Shown here piece after piece: positions 59,155 to 64,000 of a DNA stretch of 64,000 nt. The stretch is from contig NZ_JAFG01000015.1 in NCBI RefSeq assembly GCF_000519305.1, positions 183 to 64,182 on the forward strand. The letters run 5' to 3'. The notes beneath the pieces are model-generated. The model worked only from the letters and a program-made list of their open reading frames with translations, was not told where the DNA came from and ran no database searches. The stretch is from Mesorhizobium ciceri WSM4083 (GTDB lineage: Bacteria > Pseudomonadota > Alphaproteobacteria > Rhizobiales > Rhizobiaceae). The position numbers and the translations under genes are program-made. The number at the start of each line of letters is the position of its first letter. The first letter of the stretch is position 1.

Positions 59155-59988
59155 ATGAACCCGACCGAGAAAGCGCTGTGGTTCGTCGAGAGCCATCTGC
59201 CGGAGGCAGTCTCGCTCGACGATGTCGCGCAAAGCAGCGGCGTGTCGCGTTTTCATGTGACGCGGGCTTTCGGCGCTGCCACGGGCCGCTCGGTGATGGG
59301 CTACATGCGCTCACGCCGGCTGACCGAGGCGGCGCGCAAGCTGGCCGGCGGGGCGCCCGACATCCTCGCCGTCGCGCTCGACGCCGGCTACAACTCGCAT
59401 GAGGCGTTCACCCGCGCCTTCCGCGACCAGTTCGGCACCACGCCGGAACTGGTGCGCGCGCAAGGCACACTCGACAAGCTCGACCTCGTGGAGCCGATCC
59501 TGATGGACCAGTCCTTCCTCACCAATCTCGAACCACCGCGTTTCGAGACCAGCCGACCGTTCCTGATTGCCGGCCTCGGCGAACGCTACAGCTGCGAAAC
59601 CAGCGCCGCCATTCCGATGCAGTGGCAGCGCTTCGGCCCCTATATCGGCAACATTCCGGGCGAGGCCGGCGCCGTCGCCTATGGCGTCTGCGTCAACGGC
59701 GACGATGCCGGCAATTTCGACTACATCGCCGGCGTCGAAGTGTCTGATTTTTCCGACCTGCCCAAGGAATTCTACCGGGTGCGGGTGCCGGCGCAGAAGT
59801 ATGCGGTCTTTGCCCACCGCGAGCACATCTCGACCATCCGCCGGACGGTCAACACGATCTGGAACAAATGGCTGCCGGCCTCTGGGCACGAGATCGCGGA
59901 CGCGCCGGAATTCGAGCGTTATGGCCCGGAGTTCAATGCCCACAGCGGCAATGGTGGGCTGGAGATCTGGATACCGGTCAAGGCGTAG
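59155..59988 (+). CDS. AraC-family regulator with GyrI-like effector domain
   Basis: A 277-residue Rob/SoxS-like regulator. Two helix-turn-helix units occupy the first 105 residues (SLDDVAQSSGVSRFHVTRAFGAATGRS; ILAVALDAGYNSHEAFTRAFRDQFGTTP in outline). The rest is a GyrI-like small-molecule-binding domain (PPRFETSRPFLIAGLGERY to GGLEIWIPVKA). AAGGAG precedes the ATG at 59155. It is convergent with the PLP-enzyme gene and divergent from the B12-transport unit. Confidence 0.92.
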   Translation: MNPTEKALWFVESHLPEAVSLDDVAQSSGVSRFHVTRAFGAATGRSVMGYMRSRRLTEAARKLAGGAPDILAVALDAGYNSHEAFTRAFRDQFGTTPELVRAQGTLDKLDLVEPILMDQSFLTNLEPPRFETSRPFLIAGLGERYSCETSAAIPMQWQRFGPYIGNIPGEAGAVAYGVCVNGDDAGNFDYIAGVEVSDFSDLPKEFYRVRVPAQKYAVFAHREHISTIRRTVNTIWNKWLPASGHEIADAPEFERYGPEFNAHSGNGGLEIWIPVKA

Positions 59989-59992
59989 GTGA

Positions 59993-61135
59993 TCAGGCCA
60001 TCGGCAGCGCCGGCCAGCGATCGACTATCCCGCCGCCGGAAAACACGGCGATCGACCCGAACTGCTGCAGCACGGCCTCGCTCTGCGTCGGCCGCAGGAA
60101 GGCGTAGTCGCCGGGCTTTGCGGTCGCATCGGCCGGCAGGCCCATGAATTGCTGGTTGGAGGACAGGCCGAGCAGGCCGTTCGTCGTCATGCCTTGGGGG
60201 AACACCGGTTCTGCCATCCACTTGCCGCCATAGAGATAGCAGCCCTTGCGCGGGAACCGGCCGAGCGCCTGCAGCAGGCGAGTGACGGCCGGCGGGCCGG
60301 GCAGCATCGGCTCGACCATTTTCAGGATCGGCGTGGCGATGAAGGCCGCCGGCTGGAAGCCGTCGAGACCTGGCGTATCGAAGTCGCTGGGCAGCACAAA
60401 GGCCGAGCCCATCGAGACCTCATTGGCCGCGCCGCCATGATGGAGCAGCGCGGTCTTGCTGCCACCGATGTTCAGGATGCGGCGCTGGTCGGCGCCGAGA
60501 CAGGCGACGAATGCCGAGGCCTGCGCCGACGCCATTGCCAATGCCTTTGCCGGTCCGCCGAAAAGGCCGGGAATGAGCGGTGCATGCGCCTCGTAGGCCA
60601 TGACGCCTTCGCAATGCAGCCGGGTCGGCAACGCGCTCAACGCCTTCGACAAGGCCTGAGGATTGGCGAACCCGCCGCGATGCAGCCCGACATCGATCTC
60701 GAAAGCGATGCGCAGGCCGATGCCGAGTTCGTCAGCGAGCGCGCCATATTCCGCCAGTCTCTCCTCGCTGTCGATCAGCCAGCAGACACGTGACCAGTCG
60801 GCATCACCCTTCACCAGCACAGCCCTTGCCACACCGATCGGCATCGGTTTGCCGTAGAGCAGATCGGCATCCGGGAACGCCTTCAACACCGCCTCGCTGA
60901 TCGGCGGGTGAAAGGTCATGAAGCGCTCACTGCCAAGCGCCTTGCCGATATGCGCAAGCAGCGGCAGGCAGGCGAGCGATTTGTCGACCAGCCGCACGGC
61001 CAGGCCGGGATCGAGTCTGCCCTTCACCAAGGCAATGTTTCCGTCCAGCCGGTCGCGGTCGAGCAGCAGGCAGGGTTGGAAGATGCCGGCTTCCTTCAGC
61101 GCATCCGAGAGGGTGGAAAAATAGGCGCTCATCAT
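59993..61135 (-). CDS. PLP-dependent DSD1/alanine racemase-like enzyme
   Basis: A 380-residue protein of the alanine racemase N-terminal/D-threonine aldolase-like fold III group. The PLP lysine is probably in RLVDKSLACLPLL at about residue 52; IAFEIDVGLHRGGF, GVMAYEAHAP and NIGGSKTALLHH follow the barrel pattern, and the C-terminal beta domain ends FSGGGIVDRWP. Members act on D-serine, D-threonine or related hydroxy-amino acids. It overlaps the FAD oxidase gene by four bases, so the two may act in one pathway. Confidence 0.82.
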   Translation of the reverse strand: MMSAYFSTLSDALKEAGIFQPCLLLDRDRLDGNIALVKGRLDPGLAVRLVDKSLACLPLLAHIGKALGSERFMTFHPPISEAVLKAFPDADLLYGKPMPIGVARAVLVKGDADWSRVCWLIDSEERLAEYGALADELGIGLRIAFEIDVGLHRGGFANPQALSKALSALPTRLHCEGVMAYEAHAPLIPGLFGGPAKALAMASAQASAFVACLGADQRRILNIGGSKTALLHHGGAANEVSMGSAFVLPSDFDTPGLDGFQPAAFIATPILKMVEPMLPGPPAVTRLLQALGRFPRKGCYLYGGKWMAEPVFPQGMTTNGLLGLSSNQQFMGLPADATAKPGDYAFLRPTQSEAVLQQFGSIAVFSGGGIVDRWPALPMA

Positions 61136-62409
61136 TCGATGCCGAACAGGCCGGCCATGTAGGGCGACACGAAGCGGTTTTGCGGATCGATGTCACGGCG
61201 CACCGCCATGGCATCGTCCCAGCGCGGGTAGAGCTTTTTCAGATCCGCCGCTTTCAGGCTGTGCATCTTGCCCCAATGCGGCCGGCCGCCATATCTGCGG
61301 AAGATCGGCTCCGCCGCCCGCATGAACGGCAACGGATCGTTCGCTGCATCATGGTGGATGGCGATGGAGCAGGTCAGCCTGTTGTAGAATGGCGAAAGCC
61401 AGAACTGGTCCGGCGCGACCGAGCGCACCTCCATCGGGAAATAGACCTCGGGAAAACGCTTCTCGGTCAGCTCGATGATCTCGGCCAGCGCCTTCGGCCC
61501 CTCCTCGAACGGCAGATGATATTCCATCTCGTTGAACTTGGTCTGCCGGTCGCTGGCATAGACGTTGAGCCAGTCCTGCACGTAGTCCTCGGCCGGCAAT
61601 TTGGCGATGGCGCCCAGGATCAGGCGGCCGCGCAGCGATGGCAGCCAGGCAAGCCCGGTGCGCAGCCGGCGCAGTGTCCGCAACCCGGCCTCATCCGCTT
61701 CCGGCGGTCGCGGGGTCGGTGCTGCGTCGCTGAGATCACTGGCGATGAACTGCGCATAGCCGGAAAACGGAATGTAGTAGAATTCGGCCGAGCGATGCGC
61801 GGCCATCATCGCCTCGAAATCGCGCAGCATCTCGGTGATCGGCAGCACCCATTTGCGGCGGCGCAGCCGGTAGGTCGCGATGTTGTTCAGCGTCACTTCG
61901 GTGAGCACGCCGAAAGCGCCGAGCGCGACACCGATGGCATGGATCATGTCCTGATCCCCTGCCCGCTTGAAGTCGCGGACCTTGCCAAGCCCGTCGACGA
62001 TCTGCACCGTCTCCAGCTGCGTGTGATAGGCGCCGAGCGTCGATCCCGAGCCGTGCGTGGCTGTGCCCAGCGCGCCGCCGATCGCCTGGCGGTCGATATC
62101 GCCCATATTGGGCAAGCCCTGGCCAATGCCTTGCAGGATGTGCATCAGCGGGCCGAGCCGGGTCCCTGCCCGCACCCGCGCCTGATGTTTTTGCGCGTCG
62201 TGCGAGACCAGCCCTTCCAGTCTCTCCAGGGACAGGATCGTGCCCTGCGATTTCACCAGCGGCGTGAAGGAATGACCGGCGCCGGCGACGCGGACCGGGC
62301 CAGGCGCGGTCCGGACGAGATCACCGAGTTCACCGGCATCGCCGGGGCTGGCGATCAGCTTGGGCTCGGCGCTTACAAAGCCTGACCAGTTGCTCCAAAC
62401 GTTTGACAT
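61132..62409 (-). CDS. FAD-linked lactone oxidase (D-arabinono-1,4-lactone oxidase/ALO family)
   Basis: A 425-residue FAD-binding PCMH-type oxidase. The N-terminal FAD domain has VRVAGAGHSFTPL and GDIDRQAIGGALGTATHGSG; the C-terminal ALO domain has EMEYHLPFEEG and RPHWGKMHSL, the HWGK motif of aldonolactone oxidases. No HxC covalent-flavin His is obvious at the usual spot, where GAGHSF provides a His. The start at 62409 has GGGGAGG. It lies between the MFS and PLP-enzyme genes. Confidence 0.88.
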   Translation of the reverse strand: MSNVWSNWSGFVSAEPKLIASPGDAGELGDLVRTAPGPVRVAGAGHSFTPLVKSQGTILSLERLEGLVSHDAQKHQARVRAGTRLGPLMHILQGIGQGLPNMGDIDRQAIGGALGTATHGSGSTLGAYHTQLETVQIVDGLGKVRDFKRAGDQDMIHAIGVALGAFGVLTEVTLNNIATYRLRRRKWVLPITEMLRDFEAMMAAHRSAEFYYIPFSGYAQFIASDLSDAAPTPRPPEADEAGLRTLRRLRTGLAWLPSLRGRLILGAIAKLPAEDYVQDWLNVYASDRQTKFNEMEYHLPFEEGPKALAEIIELTEKRFPEVYFPMEVRSVAPDQFWLSPFYNRLTCSIAIHHDAANDPLPFMRAAEPIFRRYGGRPHWGKMHSLKAADLKKLYPRWDDAMAVRRDIDPQNRFVSPYMAGLFGIE

Positions 62410-62422
62410 GCCACCTCCCCGC

Positions 62423-63607
62423 TCAGGCAACCGCACGACGGCGTGACACAAGGACGAAAAGACCGAGCAGCACCACGCTGGCCACCGCGCTGGCGGCGGC
62501 GAATTCCGGCACCGGCCGGAAATCCTTGCCATCGATGAGCAGCGACGCCGCGATCGGCCCGATCGCCAGGCCGAAAAGCTGGGCTGCCGGCACCAGCAGC
62601 ACGGCGGTGCGCGTCTCGTCGGCGGTGATCGCCAGACGGATCTGGTAGGGCACGATGAACAGCAGGATAAAACCCATGGCCAGGGCAGCGACCCAGAACG
62701 TCGTCAGACCGGGGCTACTGGCAAGAACCAGGGAGCTGACAAGCGCGACGACGCCGATCGCCGCGATGGCAAGGCGATAGTCGATGCGCGCCTCGAACGC
62801 GGTCGCCGTCATCGCCCCCAGGACCTGCACCGCGAGGCTGGCCGAGACGATCAGGCCGACGGTGCGGCCATCGATGCCGTATTGCGCGCCCAGCGGCTCC
62901 AGGAAAGCCCAGACCGCGCCGAAGAACATGAAGTAGCAGAAGACCGACAACAGCGCGGTCATCGAAGGAATCGTCAGCACATTGGCCAAATTCTCTTCCT
63001 TGGGCAGGTCGGCATAGTCACCGGGTACGGTGAAAGCGACCGCCAGCGACACGACACAGACGACGGCAAGAACGATGAAGCCGCCCGCCGATCCTGCGGC
63101 CGGGATGACGTAGAGCGCCAGCAACAGGGCGAGCGCGCATTGCGCCAGCGTCTGCATGGTGACGAAATAGCCGCCGATGCGCTCGGCACGCCGCGAGCGG
63201 GCGATCAGTTCGGTGGCGATGGCGACCAGACCGCCCTCAGCGAGCCCGGCAAGGGCGCGGGCCGCAATCAGCATGTTGGCGCTTACAGGATAAGCCGTCC
63301 ACATATTGGCCAGCGCCAGCAGCAGCAGAAGGACGGCACTTTTCCAGCGCATGTTGTGGGCCGAAAGCAGCATCGCCACGACGGCCGAGCCGATGGCAAT
63401 GGCGATCATCTCGGCGGTGGCGACCAGCGCCAGTTCGTCGCCGCTGACATGGCCCTCAGTGTAAAGGGCGCCAAGCAGCACCGGCTGCAGGCCGAGGATG
63501 AGCAGGCCGACCGAACCGATCCACAGGGCCGAGGCGAGCTGCCAGCCGGTCGGATTGCCGACCAGCCAGTCGCCACTGCCTGCATGGCCGGTATCTGTCG
63601 AAGCCAA
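62423..63607 (-). CDS. MFS transporter
   Basis: A 394-residue, 12-helix MFS protein (SVGLLILGLQPVLLGALY at the start; ALAGLAEGGLVAIATELIARSRRAERIGGYF loop 4-5 region in outline). The start is a TTG at 63607 with a well-placed GGGAGG site. It heads the MFS-oxidase-PLP enzyme unit and is divergent from the TetR gene. The substrate is presumably what the two enzymes metabolise. Confidence 0.9.
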   Translation of the reverse strand: MASTDTGHAGSGDWLVGNPTGWQLASALWIGSVGLLILGLQPVLLGALYTEGHVSGDELALVATAEMIAIAIGSAVVAMLLSAHNMRWKSAVLLLLLALANMWTAYPVSANMLIAARALAGLAEGGLVAIATELIARSRRAERIGGYFVTMQTLAQCALALLLALYVIPAAGSAGGFIVLAVVCVVSLAVAFTVPGDYADLPKEENLANVLTIPSMTALLSVFCYFMFFGAVWAFLEPLGAQYGIDGRTVGLIVSASLAVQVLGAMTATAFEARIDYRLAIAAIGVVALVSSLVLASSPGLTTFWVAALAMGFILLFIVPYQIRLAITADETRTAVLLVPAAQLFGLAIGPIAASLLIDGKDFRPVPEFAAASAVASVVLLGLFVLVSRRRAVA

Positions 63608-63644
63608 AGGCGCCTCCCAACGTCCTTGCCGTGCGGCAAAAAAG

Positions 63645-63679
63645 CTGACAACCTGTCAGTATTTCAGAAACTGATACTT
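63645..63679. promoter_or_regulatory. Two inverted repeats in the MFS/TetR divergent promoter
   Basis: CTGACA-ACC-TGTCAG (63645-63659) is a perfect 6-bp inverted repeat, followed by an imperfect AGTATTTCAG-A-AACTGATACT repeat (about 63658-63679). Both sit between the divergent MFS and TetR starts and are candidate TetR operators. Confidence 0.55.
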
Positions 63680-63730
63680 GATCATATTTCTTGTCAACCG
63701 GAATTTGAAAACCGTGCGAAAGATCGGTGC

Positions 63731-64000
63731 ATGACGGAATTGAAGAGAATGGCGACCGAGCCGAGGCGCAGGCCCAAGCAGGAGCGCAGCCGCGAGCGCA
63801 TCGATGCGATCCTGTCGACAACCATGCGGCTGATCGGGGAAAAGGGCATCGACGCCGTCACCATGAAGGAGGTCGGCATGCTGGCGGGCGGGCCGATCGC
63901 CACCGTCTACCACTATTTTCCCAACAAATCGGCGATCCTGGCGATGCTCTATGAGCGGTTTTCAGAGGTCAGCCGCGCGCGGCTGACGGCGATCATCGCC
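63731..64000 (+). CDS. TetR-family regulator, N-terminal part
   Basis: The first 90 residues of a TetR regulator that runs off the right edge. The helix-turn-helix reads RIDAILSTTMRLIGEKGIDAVTMKEVGMLAGGPIATVYHYFPNKSAIL in outline, ending with the family-typical YHYFPNK. The ATG at 63731 is given; an ATG at 63749 is in frame. It is divergent from the MFS operon and probably represses it. Confidence 0.9.
   Translation, partial: MTELKRMATEPRRRPKQERSRERIDAILSTTMRLIGEKGIDAVTMKEVGMLAGGPIATVYHYFPNKSAILAMLYERFSEVSRARLTAIIA

Noticed and set aside
1..64000. Prophage, integrative element or tRNA-linked island
   Set aside because: No integrase, transposase, phage structural gene, tRNA or attachment-site pair was seen; the content is core-like with small repeat insertions only.

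Overview
The window is about 64 kb of high-GC chromosomal DNA from an alphaproteobacterium of the Rhizobiales, most probably Mesorhizobium or a close relative. The basis is gene content and order (pmbA - CysQ-like - DUF4170 - DUF374 - waaA - lpxK; divergent epmA/efp; HAD - ribF; rsmD - RluB-type synthase - tadA), single-copy housekeeping genes, and short mosaic palindromic repeats in intergenic DNA of a kind common in rhizobial genomes. I see no tRNA, rRNA, CRISPR array, transposase, phage gene or replication origin.

Layout. 0-4.6 kb: the start of a corrinoid protein gene, an extracytoplasmic solute-binding protein and a non-pyrrolysine MttB-family methyltransferase in one leftward operon, with a divergent LysR regulator; this looks like uptake and B12-dependent demethylation of a methylated amine or betaine. 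4.6-11 kb: mutL, a frameshifted and truncated EamA transporter relic, an alpha/beta hydrolase with a small monooxygenase-like partner, an intact EamA transporter with a divergent LysR, and two small genes. 11-20.5 kb: the lipid A/Kdo block (lpxK, waaA, DUF374 acyltransferase, DUF4170, CysQ-like phosphatase, pmbA), a VOC protein, a DadA-like oxidase, and divergent epmA/efp (EF-P carries the acceptor Lys34).

20.7-31 kb: a LuxR-HTH/TolB-like/TPR regulator facing a small exported protein; a RibD-C/DHFR-like gene bracketed by a direct repeat of the 3' end of a patatin gene; an M16 protease pair (one with the zinc motif, one without) plus the patatin lipase, with a 146-bp element with perfect 26-bp terminal inverted repeats inserted in the 5' coding part of the second protease; rsmD and a pseudouridine synthase with an exact 81-bp coding tandem repeat; tadA. 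31-38.7 kb: a lipoprotein, ileS, a MipA/OmpV outer-membrane protein, an HdeD-family protein, ribF and a HAD hydrolase. 38.8-49.4 kb: two TadG-like pilus-associated proteins separated by LysE and DUF2189 genes, a GST/HxlR divergent pair, a CAP/SCP lipoprotein, and a marR-emrA-emrB efflux operon with a structured intercistronic spacer and a palindromic operator.

49.6-55.4 kb is the most interesting part: six tightly packed rightward genes (CDP-alcohol phosphatidyltransferase; alpha/beta hydrolase-methyltransferase fusion; PAP2-dual-specificity phosphatase fusion; a 147-aa membrane protein of unknown function; PlsC-type acyltransferase; CdsA-type cytidylyltransferase). The architecture matches the poorly characterised E. 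coli ynbABCD set plus two genes, and together they could make and modify a complete unknown phospholipid. 55.4-59 kb: a leftward BtuC/BtuF/BtuD-type ABC transporter with a DUF1636 protein, preceded by a clear cobalamin riboswitch and a Zur-box-like palindrome. 59-64 kb: an AraC/GyrI-like regulator, then a leftward MFS - FAD lactone oxidase - DSD1-like PLP enzyme operon with a divergent TetR gene that runs off the right edge.

All functions are read from sequence motifs and family knowledge; no database search was run.
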